From: Actinomadura rupiterrae
Lineage (GTDB): Bacteria > Actinomycetota > Actinomycetes > Streptosporangiales > Streptosporangiaceae
DNA length: 64,000 bases
Direction of reading: 5' to 3'
Assembly: GCF_024172125.1 (NCBI RefSeq)
Contig: NZ_JAMZEA010000005.1
Location: forward strand, 682,001-746,000
Position 1 is the stretch's first letter; each line of letters begins with the position of its first letter. Below are positions 25,381-33,864 of this stretch, piece by piece. The notes beneath the pieces were generated by a model. That model searched no databases, had not been told where the DNA came from, and saw nothing but the letters and a program-made list of their open reading frames with translations. The position numbers were made by a program, and so were the translations under genes.

Positions 25381-26522
25381 TTGGCCACCACTCCCGCGAG
25401 CTTGGACAGGGGCTCGCCGAGGGCGTTCACCGCGTCGGCGAGCGTCTTGCGGTCGTTCGGGCCGACGGTGTCGTAGGAGACGTACCCGTCGCCCTTCCTG
25501 TACTTGTCGAGCAGCTTCTCCACGGCGGCGAAGTTGTCGTCGAGGTCCTTGGCGAGCTGCGCGTCCTTCTGCTGGACGACCGGACGGAGCAGGTCGTAGA
25601 CCTTCTTCGCGCCGTCCACGTTGCCCTTGAAGTCCCAGAGGTCGGTGTGGCTGAACGCCTCCTCCTCACCGGTGACCTTGCCGGTGGCGACCTCGTCGAG
25701 CAGCTCCTTCGCGCCGTGCGCCATGTCGTTGACCGGGTCGAGCGTCAGCGTCGCCATCTGGCCCTTGAGGTTCTTCAGGTCGGCCATCAGCCGGTCGGCG
25801 TACTGCTCCTTGCCCTTGACCGAGCCGTCCTTCCAGAGCGCCTTCTCCAGCAGGTGCCAGCCGGACCAGTTCGGCTTCTCGGCGGGCTTCAGGTCGGCCT
25901 CGCGCGCGTCGACCCGCGGGTCGATGTCGCCGAACTTCTCCGCGACCGGCTCGATCGTCTCCCAGCCCATCCGGGACGGCGCGTAGAGCTCCTTGGCCTT
26001 CGCCACGTCGCCCGCCTTGACCGCGTCGGCGAACTTCTGCGTCTTGGCGATCGTCCCGTCCACCTGCGCGAGGACGAACGACTTGTACTCGCCGACCGCC
26101 TGGTTCAGGCGCGGGTCGGCCGCCCCGGCGGTGCCGCCCGAGCCGGTGACCTTGATGTCCTGGGTCGGGCCCTTGCCGGTCTGACCCGCGCTGCACAGCG
26201 CCTTGTAGTCGCCGGCGGCCAGGTTCACCACGAAGTTGACCGCCGTGCCCGGGCCGATGTTCTCCCGCTCGGCGAGGATCTTGCCGTCCGGGCGGAGGAT
26301 CTCGAACTCGTTCGCCTGCGAGCCCTTGTTGACCACCCGGAAGGTGATCTTGCCCGCGGGCAGCTCCTTCTTGGCGACCTCGCAGGCGCTGTCGGACGCG
26401 GTCACCTTGATCGCGCCGCCGCCGTCCTTCCCGCCACCGTCGTCACCGCCGCCGCAGGCCGCGAGCAGGGACGCCGAGAGGGCGGTGGCGCCCGCGAGGG
26501 CGAGGACGGGGGTGGGACGCAT
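25377..26522 (-). CDS. efeO: Iron uptake lipoprotein EfeO (cupredoxin plus M75 domain)
   Basis: 381 residues. Lipobox LLAAC with Cys23 anchors it outside. An N-terminal cupredoxin domain (about 35-130: FRVVNKGSQANEFEILRPDG, ALCSAG) is followed by an imelysin/M75 domain (from about 140) with GWETIEPVAEKFGDIDP and WSGWHLLEKALW, containing the HxxE-like metal site. It binds Fe2+/Fe3+ for delivery to the EfeU permease. The start lies behind an iron-box-like promoter. efeB is translationally coupled behind it. A third gene for EfeU is missing here. Confidence 0.94.
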   Translation of the reverse strand: MRPTPVLALAGATALSASLLAACGGGDDGGGKDGGGAIKVTASDSACEVAKKELPAGKITFRVVNKGSQANEFEILRPDGKILAERENIGPGTAVNFVVNLAAGDYKALCSAGQTGKGPTQDIKVTGSGGTAGAADPRLNQAVGEYKSFVLAQVDGTIAKTQKFADAVKAGDVAKAKELYAPSRMGWETIEPVAEKFGDIDPRVDAREADLKPAEKPNWSGWHLLEKALWKDGSVKGKEQYADRLMADLKNLKGQMATLTLDPVNDMAHGAKELLDEVATGKVTGEEEAFSHTDLWDFKGNVDGAKKVYDLLRPVVQQKDAQLAKDLDDNFAAVEKLLDKYRKGDGYVSYDTVGPNDRKTLADAVNALGEPLSKLAGVVAK

Positions 26523-26545
26523 GGGGACTCCAGGACGGTCATTGG

Positions 26546-26588
26546 TTAGGCTTGCCTAAATTAGCTGAACCTAACCAGAGGCCGTCAA
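26546..26588 (-). promoter_or_regulatory. efeO promoter with iron-box-like operator
   Basis: On the minus strand a -35 TTGACG (26588-26583) and -10-like GCTAAT (26565-26560) are 17 bp apart. Overlapping the -10 is a 19-mer CTAAATTAGCTGAACCTAA (26556-26574) matching the actinobacterial iron box at 14 positions. Next to it lies the dyad TTAGGC-TT-GCCTAA (26546-26559). Iron repression by IdeR/DmdR is likely. Confidence 0.75.
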
Positions 26589-26667
26589 GTCGCGCCCCGG
26601 ACAGTGAGCAAAACCACCCCTCCCCCGATATAAGCCGACGGAGACCGAGATGGTGGAACGAACCGGG

Positions 26668-27123
26668 TCAGCGTCCGGGGTCGCGGAGGCCGATCGTGAG
26701 GTTGCGCGCCGCCATCGGCGGCCCGCCCGGAGCCGGCTCCCCGCCGAACGGCGGCACCGCGCCCTGCTGCTGGTACTGCTGCGGCTGGTTCTGGACGTTC
26801 TGGACGGGCTCGACCCACACGGCCGTCCCGTACGCGCACACCTCGTGCCCGCCCCCGTGGCCGAGCGGCACCGCGTCCAGCCGCATCCCCACCACGGCGT
26901 TCGCGCCCTTGCGGCGCGCGTCGTCGGCCAGCCGCTCGACGGCCTGGCGCCGCGCGGCGAGCAACCCCGCCGCGGCCTGCTCCCCGGTACCCATCCGGAA
27001 CGTCCCGCTGGACCCGTCCCCCGGCGCCGCCGCCTGATCTGCCTGGACGGCCACCCCCAGCACCTCACCGAGCATCCCGCGAATCGCGTACCCGGCCAGC
27101 GCGTCAGTCGTCACGATCAGCAT
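26668..27123 (-). CDS. YbjQ/UPF0145-family heavy-metal-binding-domain protein
   Basis: 151 residues from the ATG at 27123. The core (1-100: MLIVTTDALAGYAIRGMLGE, ARRQAVERLADDARRKGANA, VVGMRLDAV, EVCAYGTAVWVEP) matches the YbjQ fold, a pentameric soluble protein of unknown role. The C-terminal 45 residues are a Gln/Pro/Gly-rich disordered tail, which the family usually lacks. The gene stands between the efeO promoter and the end of the sigma-factor operon and shows no operon link to either. Confidence 0.85.
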   Translation of the reverse strand: MLIVTTDALAGYAIRGMLGEVLGVAVQADQAAAPGDGSSGTFRMGTGEQAAAGLLAARRQAVERLADDARRKGANAVVGMRLDAVPLGHGGGHEVCAYGTAVWVEPVQNVQNQPQQYQQQGAVPPFGGEPAPGGPPMAARNLTIGLRDPGR

Positions 27124-27290
27124 GGCACGACACGCTACCCCCCTCTTCCGACACAAGCGTCAACTCACCACCTCAACCCACGATTCACCTGTCCTCGGAC
27201 ACCGGTGCGTGCCCGCGCGACGACCGCCCGCGCACAGGCACGAGCGCGGGCACAGGCACGAGCACAGGCGCGGGCGCGGGCACGCCGGAC

Positions 27291-27320
27291 GGGCCGCGCC
27301 CTCCTGGGAGGACGCGGCCC
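27291..27320 (-). terminator. Strong hairpin after the sigma-factor gene
   Basis: A 13-bp stem with one C-A mismatch and a 2-nt loop joins 27291-27304 and 27307-27320, 28 bp after the sigma-factor stop on the minus strand. It fits termination of the dnaG-sigma transcript. A GC-rich stretch of short direct repeats (GCACAGGCACGAGC-like, 27231-27285) follows. Confidence 0.7.
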
Positions 27321-27347
27321 GGGGGTGGCGGGTGGGATAAAGGAGCG

Positions 27348-28505
<1,158 letters not shown>

Positions 28506-28570
28506 GGGGACAGTCTGCGTTATGGAGGGCCTAGATCACAGGACCCATTTTGCGGTCTCTTGACTTACCG

Positions 28571-30619
28571 CTATCCAAGCCCGCGCTCCCGCAACACCCG
28601 TCTCTGCTGCTCAAGCGCGACAAGATCACCGAAGAGCCGATGGTATTCCTCGGCCTGCTCGGCCGGATTCAGCCGTCCGAGTTTAGATTTGACGTCCGCG
28701 ATCTGCCGGGTGAGCAGGCGTTCCTGGATTCGGGCCAGCAGTGCGGCGGCATAACGGTCATCCGATTCGGACGCGGACTGTGTCGGCTCGACTCCGAGCA
28801 TGGTGATCAGGTCTCTGACCTGCGTGTTCGCCGCCTGCTCCAGCAGCCGGGAGATCCACTCGGCCGGATCCGCCGCCGACGCGACCCCGCCGACCGCCCC
28901 CACGACACCCCGGACCGTCGCGAACTGGGGCACCAGAAACGCCTCGCCCGGAACCACGTCGAACCCCGGCCCGACCACCGCCGGACGCTGCACTACCAGC
29001 TTCAACAGCTCCCGCTCCAGCAGGACGCCGGGGTCGTGCGGGTCGTAGGTCGGCATTTCGGACCGGCCCGAATCCGCGCCCGCCTCGTCCTGCCCCTGGC
29101 CCTGCCCGGACGTCCCGTAACCGCCGGACGACCCGGCCGACGCGCCGCCTCCGTTGAAGCCCTGACCGCCGCCGTAACCGCCGCCGTTCCGGCCGCCCGC
29201 GCCGTTCCCGTTGCCGTTCGCGCCGCCGCGCTGGCCGTTGCCGCCGCCCTGCCCCGGACGGCCCTGGCCGTTGCGGCGGGCCTGCTCGCGCTGGGACAGG
29301 TCGCGGACGCGCTGGAGCACGAAACGCTCGTCCATGATGCCGAGCCACCGGTCGAGGCTGACCGCGTACATCTGCCGGAGCGCCCGGTCCTTGATGCGCG
29401 CGACGACCGGCGCGGCCGCGTCGAGCGCGGCGAGCCGCCCCTCGGCCGTGTTCAGGTTGTGCTCGCCGATCCGCGACCGCACGACGAACTCGAACAGCGG
29501 CGTGCGCGAGGCCACCAGGTCGCGCACGGCCGCCTCGCCATGGCGGACGCGCAGGTCGCAGGGGTCCAGGCCGTCCGGCTGGACGGCCACGAAGGTCTGC
29601 GTGACGAACTTCTGCTCGCCCTCGAACGCGCGCAGCGCGGCCTTCTGCCCGGCCGCGTCGCCGTCGAAGGTGAAGATCACCTCGCCGCGGAACTCGTCCT
29701 GGTCCATCAGCAGCCGGCGGAGGATCTTGATGTGCTCGTCCCCGAAGGACGTCCCGCAGGTCGCGACGGCCGTGGGCACGCCGGACAGGTGGCAGGCCAT
29801 CACGTCGGTGTAGCCCTCGACGACGACCGCCTGCCGGGACCGCGCGATCTCCTTCTTCGCCAGGTCGGCCCCGTACAGGACGTTCGACTTGTGGAAGATC
29901 GGCGTCTCGGGGGTGTTCAGGTACTTCGGGCCGTCGTCGTCCTCGTAGAGCTTGCGCGCGCCGAACCCGACGACATCGCCCGACAGGTCGCGGATCGGCC
30001 ACATCAGGCGGCCGCGGAACCGGTCCATCGGGCCGCGGCGGCCCTCCTTGGCCAGCCCGCCGGCGATCAGCTCGGCATCGGCGAACCCGCGTCCCCGCAG
30101 GTGGCGGACGAGGCCCTCCCACTCGCGCGGCGCGAACCCGACCCCGAACCGCTCGGCGTCGGCCGCCTCGAAGCCGCGCCCGGACAGGAACTGCCGCCCG
30201 ATCATGCCCTCGGGCGCGCGCAGGTTCTCGGCGAAGAACTCGGCCGCCGCCCTGTGCGCCTCGACCAGCCGCGCGCGCTGCCCCTGGTCGCGGCGGGGCT
30301 CGAACGCGCCGCCCTCCTCGTACCGGAGCTGGATGCCCGCCTTGGCGGCCAGCCGCTCGACGGCCTCGGTGAAGCCGAGGTGGTCCATCTCCTGGACGAA
30401 CTTGATGACGTCCCCGCCGGCCCCGCAGCCGAAGCAATACCAGAGGCCACGAGCCGGGGTGACGTTGAACGAGGGCGACTTCTCATCGTGGAACGGGCAA
30501 AGGCCCTTGAGGTTGCCCCCGCCCGCGCTCCGCAGCTGGAGGTACTCGCCGATCACGGCGTCGATCGACGATCGCTCCCGTACGAGCGCTATGTCCTCAT
30601 TGCGAATCCGGCCTGCCAC
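28571..30619 (-). CDS. dnaG: DNA primase
   Basis: 682 residues from the GTG at 30619 (V-A-G-R-I-R-N-E-D-I, the usual actinobacterial start). The zinc finger has Cys41, His44, Cys62 and Cys65. The catalytic core carries KSNVLYG and the TOPRIM motif VVVEGYTDVMA near 265, with the second acidic cluster FDGDAAGQKAA. The C-terminal DnaB-binding region follows a striking Gly/Asn/Gln-rich linker of about 80 residues (NGQGRPGQGGGNGQRGG-like). It makes RNA primers on the lagging strand. The sigma gene follows 65 bp later; dgt, its common neighbour, is 16.7 kb upstream here. Confidence 0.95.
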   Translation of the reverse strand: MAGRIRNEDIALVRERSSIDAVIGEYLQLRSAGGGNLKGLCPFHDEKSPSFNVTPARGLWYCFGCGAGGDVIKFVQEMDHLGFTEAVERLAAKAGIQLRYEEGGAFEPRRDQGQRARLVEAHRAAAEFFAENLRAPEGMIGRQFLSGRGFEAADAERFGVGFAPREWEGLVRHLRGRGFADAELIAGGLAKEGRRGPMDRFRGRLMWPIRDLSGDVVGFGARKLYEDDDGPKYLNTPETPIFHKSNVLYGADLAKKEIARSRQAVVVEGYTDVMACHLSGVPTAVATCGTSFGDEHIKILRRLLMDQDEFRGEVIFTFDGDAAGQKAALRAFEGEQKFVTQTFVAVQPDGLDPCDLRVRHGEAAVRDLVASRTPLFEFVVRSRIGEHNLNTAEGRLAALDAAAPVVARIKDRALRQMYAVSLDRWLGIMDERFVLQRVRDLSQREQARRNGQGRPGQGGGNGQRGGANGNGNGAGGRNGGGYGGGQGFNGGGASAGSSGGYGTSGQGQGQDEAGADSGRSEMPTYDPHDPGVLLERELLKLVVQRPAVVGPGFDVVPGEAFLVPQFATVRGVVGAVGGVASAADPAEWISRLLEQAANTQVRDLITMLGVEPTQSASESDDRYAAALLARIQERLLTRQIADVKSKLGRLNPAEQAEEYHRLFGDLVALEQQRRVLRERGLG

Positions 30620-30833
30620 AGCGAACGAGTCTAGGCGCGCGCCCGGACATTCCGCGCCGCTTGCCCGACCTCGCCCACCCCTGGCCGCCCCCGCCATGGA
30701 GCAGCCGCCCACAAGGCAGGAGCCTCAGAGCCTGCGCCCAGCTGCCCGCTGCCACCCGACCAGCAGCCGAAACTCCTGTCGAACACCTCGCTCCCTCGGA
30801 GGGGGAACGCCTAGCAACGCATGGCCGATCTTG

Positions 30834-31892
30834 TCACTTCGGTAGACGGGCAACGAGGATGTTGTCTTCCAGAGCCCATTCGCCATGTCCCTCGGGGCTG
30901 ATACTGAAGAGGTCCTTGCGACCATCGACGGGCCCACGGACATCTCGGACGACCCAGCCCTTACGGCTGAACGCCTTGCTGGACACCTCGAATCGCCGGC
31001 GGTGCTCCTCAAGCAGGAAGAACGCTGGGGAAAGATCTTCCGTGACGAAGTGGACCCTGAAGATCGAGCTCGGTAGGCGGCCAGGGAAGCCTTCCCGCAC
31101 CTGCTCGGTGATCCCATAGGTCCCGATGCCGAGCCGCGTGCTGACCGTCCTGACGTACTCCAGGATCTCCCGCTTGGCGCAGTTGAGCATCACCGTCCCG
31201 TCCTTCGCCACATGACCGTCCGCCGCGAGGTATCCGGCCAACCACCCGTACAGATAGGGGACGGACTCCTGCATGGGCGGGAGCGATTTGAAGAACCGTG
31301 GCAGGTGGTGCACCAGCAGCTGATGCGGAGCCCTGGTCTCGGTCACGACGCTGTTCGAGAACCACTTGAGCAGAGGCCGGTCTTTCGCCGGGTCCAGCTG
31401 CGCCATGCTTCCGGTGCCGTTGAGCGTGCCGTCACCGAACGTGATGCCGTGGGCGATCCCGAAAGGTGAAGGAGTCGTCTGCCGGACACCGTTGCGGGGG
31501 AAGACGACCGCGAGCCTGTCCCCCTCTTTCAGGTGACCGGTCGGGACCAGGGCCCTTTGCTTGCGCGACGGGCCCGTTCTCAGGAGCCATGACTGCCCGG
31601 GAGCAGCCTGCAAGATCTTGGTCTGCCGATTTCGCCCGACGACCACGCTGAGAACCGGCCCGGCTCCGCAAGGCGCGAAGGTCACATCGTGCCAGCAGGC
31701 GTCCCGGCCCAGTACCTGGTGCTGCTTCCCGTCGCACAGCTCGCGAATAGCCCGGCATCCCGCTTTCGTAAGGATCTTGGTGGCTCCTGCCCAGCCGCCG
31801 GTCAGGAGTTCCTCGGAGGAACCTGGCCAGGAGCGGCGAGAGGAGGTCGCTTCCGAATACATGTCTGTGACGCTACGACTACCCTCTGACAT
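30834..31892 (-). CDS. Free-standing LAGLIDADG homing endonuclease with degenerate intein (Hint) domain
   Basis: 352 residues from the ATG at 31892 (AGGAGA just upstream). The layout is that of an intein: Hint-N (about 32-130: GATKILTKAGCRAIREL, LSVVVGRNRQTKIL, HLKEGDRLAVVF), two LAGLIDADG motifs (FGIAHGITFGDG at 144-155; YGWLAGYLAADGH at 215-227, both Asp kept) and Hint-C (GHGEWALEDNILV at 336-347). Splicing residues look lost: Trp34 where Cys1 is expected, the block-B T-x-x-H seems to read A-A-P-G-Q, and no His-Asn-Cys end; it stops in ARLPK. No host protein flanks it. Probably a nuclease gene derived from an intein, lying upstream of dnaG on the same strand. Confidence 0.85.
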   Translation of the reverse strand: MSEGSRSVTDMYSEATSSRRSWPGSSEELLTGGWAGATKILTKAGCRAIRELCDGKQHQVLGRDACWHDVTFAPCGAGPVLSVVVGRNRQTKILQAAPGQSWLLRTGPSRKQRALVPTGHLKEGDRLAVVFPRNGVRQTTPSPFGIAHGITFGDGTLNGTGSMAQLDPAKDRPLLKWFSNSVVTETRAPHQLLVHHLPRFFKSLPPMQESVPYLYGWLAGYLAADGHVAKDGTVMLNCAKREILEYVRTVSTRLGIGTYGITEQVREGFPGRLPSSIFRVHFVTEDLSPAFFLLEEHRRRFEVSSKAFSRKGWVVRDVRGPVDGRKDLFSISPEGHGEWALEDNILVARLPK

Positions 31893-31986
31893 TCTCCTCT
31901 CTCTGAGCAAGGGTTCGCATCCCGGAGAAGATCAGGACGAAGCCGAGGGCCTGGCGCCACCAGCGGATTTCATGTTTCTCCGTCAT
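31879..31986 (-). CDS. Possible 35-residue membrane peptide overlapping the endonuclease start
   Basis: A short frame begins with ATG at 31986 (M-T-E-K-H-E-I-R-W-W) and has one hydrophobic segment (WRQALGFVLIFSGM). It ends with a TAG 14 bases inside the endonuclease gene. This overlap would let ribosomes reinitiate at the endonuclease ATG, whose AGGAGA lies within this frame. No strong Shine-Dalgarno precedes it, so it may not be translated. Confidence 0.3.
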   Translation of the reverse strand: MTEKHEIRWWRQALGFVLIFSGMRTLAQREENVRG

Positions 31987-32044
31987 GTCCCGGACGCTAC
32001 GAAGCGCTGCCCGCGACGGTCGTCCCCCAGCGCGGCCCGGCCTC

Positions 32045-32061
32045 GTCCCCCCGTGGGGGAC
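32045..32061. promoter_or_regulatory. Dyad upstream of the two-component genes
   Basis: GTCCCCC-CGT-GGGGGAC is a perfect 7-bp inverted repeat, with a nearby partial copy (GTCGTCCCCC at about 32021). It lies about 120 bp before the kinase frame. It may be a site for the NarL-type response regulator, but that is only positional inference. A -10-like TACGCT (32108-32113) precedes a GTG at 32119. Confidence 0.4.
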
Positions 32062-32179
32062 AAAGCCCCCTCCCCCGGCACGATGACCGGTCCGCACCGC
32101 CTTCCGTACGCTGCGGGCGTGAGCCTGGGGCGGTGGGGGCGCTGATCGCGAGGTTGATCGGCGGTGGCGGTGGGTCGGG

Positions 32180-33210
32180 GTGGACGCGTTCGTCGGGTAC
32201 GCGTCAGCGACGATCGCGATCGGGCCGTCCGACGCCACGGCCTCGGTGTTCCACGGGCCGGTGGTGGTGCGCGTGGCGGCCGTGGTGTGGTTCGCGGCGT
32301 TCGCCGGGCGCCGGTTCGCTCCGGTCATCGCGTTATGGGCGGCGGCGGGCGCGACGGTCTCGGTGGCTGTGGCAGGGCATCCGCTGACGAACCTGTCGGC
32401 GGCGTCCGCCTTGGCGCTGGCGACGGTCGCGCAGAGTCGTCCTCGTGCGCGCGCGGTGGAGATCGCGGCATTGCCCGTAGCGGCGGTGCTGGCGGCGCTC
32501 GCTTCTGTGAGCTTCCCTGCGCTGGTGCTCGGGGCGGTATTGCATGGAGCTTGCTGGTTCGTCGGGGACACGACGCGGGTCATGCGCCTGCGCGAGGAGG
32601 AGCGGGCGGCGGCCGTCCGGCGCAGCACGCTGGCCGAGGAGCGGGCGCGGATGGCGCGCGAACTGCACGACGCCGTTGGACATGCCGTGACGGTGATGGT
32701 GACGCAGGCGGGCGCGGCCCGGCTCGCGCTGGGCGGCGAGCGCGCCGAGGTGCGGGACGCGCTGCGCCAGGTCGAGCGGTCGGCCGGGAGGCGCTCGCCG
32801 ACATGGACCGCGTTCTTGGGCTCCTGGACGACGATCCGCCCCCGCTGTCGGAGGTCGTGTGCCGGCTGCTCGGCGGCCTGCCCGGAGGGCTGCGCTCGGA
32901 ACTGGTCACGAACGGGCCGGTGGACGACGCGGGCCAGGCGGTCGCCTGGGCGGTGCGCCGGATCGTCCAGGAGGCGCTGACCAATGTCGTCCGGCATGCG
33001 TCCGCCTCGTGCGTGCGCGTGGAGCTGTCCTACGGGGACGGGATGGAAGTGGTCGTGGTGGACGACGGCGTAACGGCGACGGCCGCCGGGTCGGGGCGCG
33101 GCCTGGACGGGATGCGCGACCGGGCCGCCCGGCTCGGCGGCACCTGCGAGGCGGGTCCCGGGCCGTCCGGTGGCTGGCGCGTGGCGGCGCGCTTCCCGGA
33201 GGCGGCGTGA
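32180..33210 (+). pseudogene. Frameshifted NarL-type sensor histidine kinase
   Basis: The N-terminal half reads in one frame from the GTG at 32180: about five membrane helices, then the dimerization/phosphoacceptor segment EERARMARELHDAVGHAVTV with the His. At about 32786-32790 the coding continues one base back: EALADMDRVLGLLDDDPPP, then the HATPase with N-box (QEALTNVVRHA), V-V-D-D-G and GRGLDGMRDRAARLGG, ending at 33210. One G appears missing from a G-run (GCCGGGAGG). An internal SD-like GGGAGG and an ATG at 32803 could give a separate C-terminal half. The true N-terminus may start at 32119 behind a second shift. Sequencing error cannot be excluded. Confidence 0.8.
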
Positions 33211-33857
33211 TCAGGGTCCTGCTGGCGGACGACGAGGAGCTGATGCGCGGCGGCCTGCGGATGATGCTCGGCACCCAGCCGGACATCACGGTCGTCGGCG
33301 AGGGCGCCGACGGGGCGCGGGCGGTGCTGATGGCTCGGGAGCTGCGTCCGGACGTGGTGCTCATGGACGTCCGCATGCCGGTGCTGGACGGCGTGGCCGC
33401 GACGGCGCGGATCACAGCCGCCGAGGACCCGCCGCGGGTGCTGGTGCTGACGACGTTCGAGCTGGACGAGTACGTGTTCGCGGCGGTGCGCGCGGGCGCA
33501 AGCGCGTTCCTGCTGAAGCGGACGGAGCCGGAGACGCTCATCGAGGGCGTCCGGACGGTCGCGGCGGGCGAGGGGCTGCTCGGGCCGTCGGTGACGCGGC
33601 GCCTGCTGGCCGAATTCGCGCGTGTCTCCCCCGCGCCGCCTCCGCAAGCCGTGCAGCGCAGGCTGGGCCGGCTCACCGCGCGCGAGAGCGAGGTGCTGGG
33701 CCTGGTCGCGCGCGGCCTGTCGAACGCGGAGATCTCGGCGCGCCTGCACATTGGCGAGGTGACGACGAAGGCGCACGTCAGGCGCGTCCTGGCGAAGCTG
33801 GAGCTGCGCGACCGGATCCAGGCCGTCGGCTTCGCGCACGACCACGGCCTCGCCTGA
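33207..33857 (+). CDS. LuxR/NarL-family response regulator
   Basis: 216 residues. Receiver domain 1-120 with acidic pocket Asp8/Asp9, phosphoacceptor Asp54 (VVLMDVRMPVLDG), Thr near 80 (LVLTTFELDEYVF) and Lys (AFLLKR) near 104. A GerE-type helix-turn-helix at 150-210 (RLTARESEVLGLVARGLSNA; KAHVRRVLAKLELRDRIQAV) binds DNA. The GTG overlaps the kinase stop (GTGA). With the kinase broken, this regulator may be orphaned, use another kinase or be under relaxed control. Confidence 0.93.
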   Translation: MIRVLLADDEELMRGGLRMMLGTQPDITVVGEGADGARAVLMARELRPDVVLMDVRMPVLDGVAATARITAAEDPPRVLVLTTFELDEYVFAAVRAGASAFLLKRTEPETLIEGVRTVAAGEGLLGPSVTRRLLAEFARVSPAPPPQAVQRRLGRLTARESEVLGLVARGLSNAEISARLHIGEVTTKAHVRRVLAKLELRDRIQAVGFAHDHGLA

Positions 33858-33864
33858 AGCGGGG

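Noticed and set aside
23304-26522. A complete tellurite-resistance operon
   Set aside because: Only TerD and a TerC-like DUF475 gene are present; TerA, TerB, TerE and TerZ are not, and efeOB is a separate iron-uptake unit.
27231-27290. Small RNA or repeat element between the sigma and YbjQ-like genes
   Set aside because: The GC-rich GCACAGGCACGAGC-like copies are short and irregular, and the adjacent hairpin is explained as the terminator of the sigma gene.
30834-31892. A working intein in dnaG or its neighbour
   Set aside because: dnaG is continuous with no insertion and the Hint protein has no flanking extein, its own start and a stop, and lost splice-site residues.
32780-32795. Programmed -1 ribosomal frameshift in the histidine kinase
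   Set aside because: The shift point (TCG GCC GGG AGG) lacks a slippery heptamer of the X-XXY-YYZ type, so decay or sequencing error is the simpler explanation.
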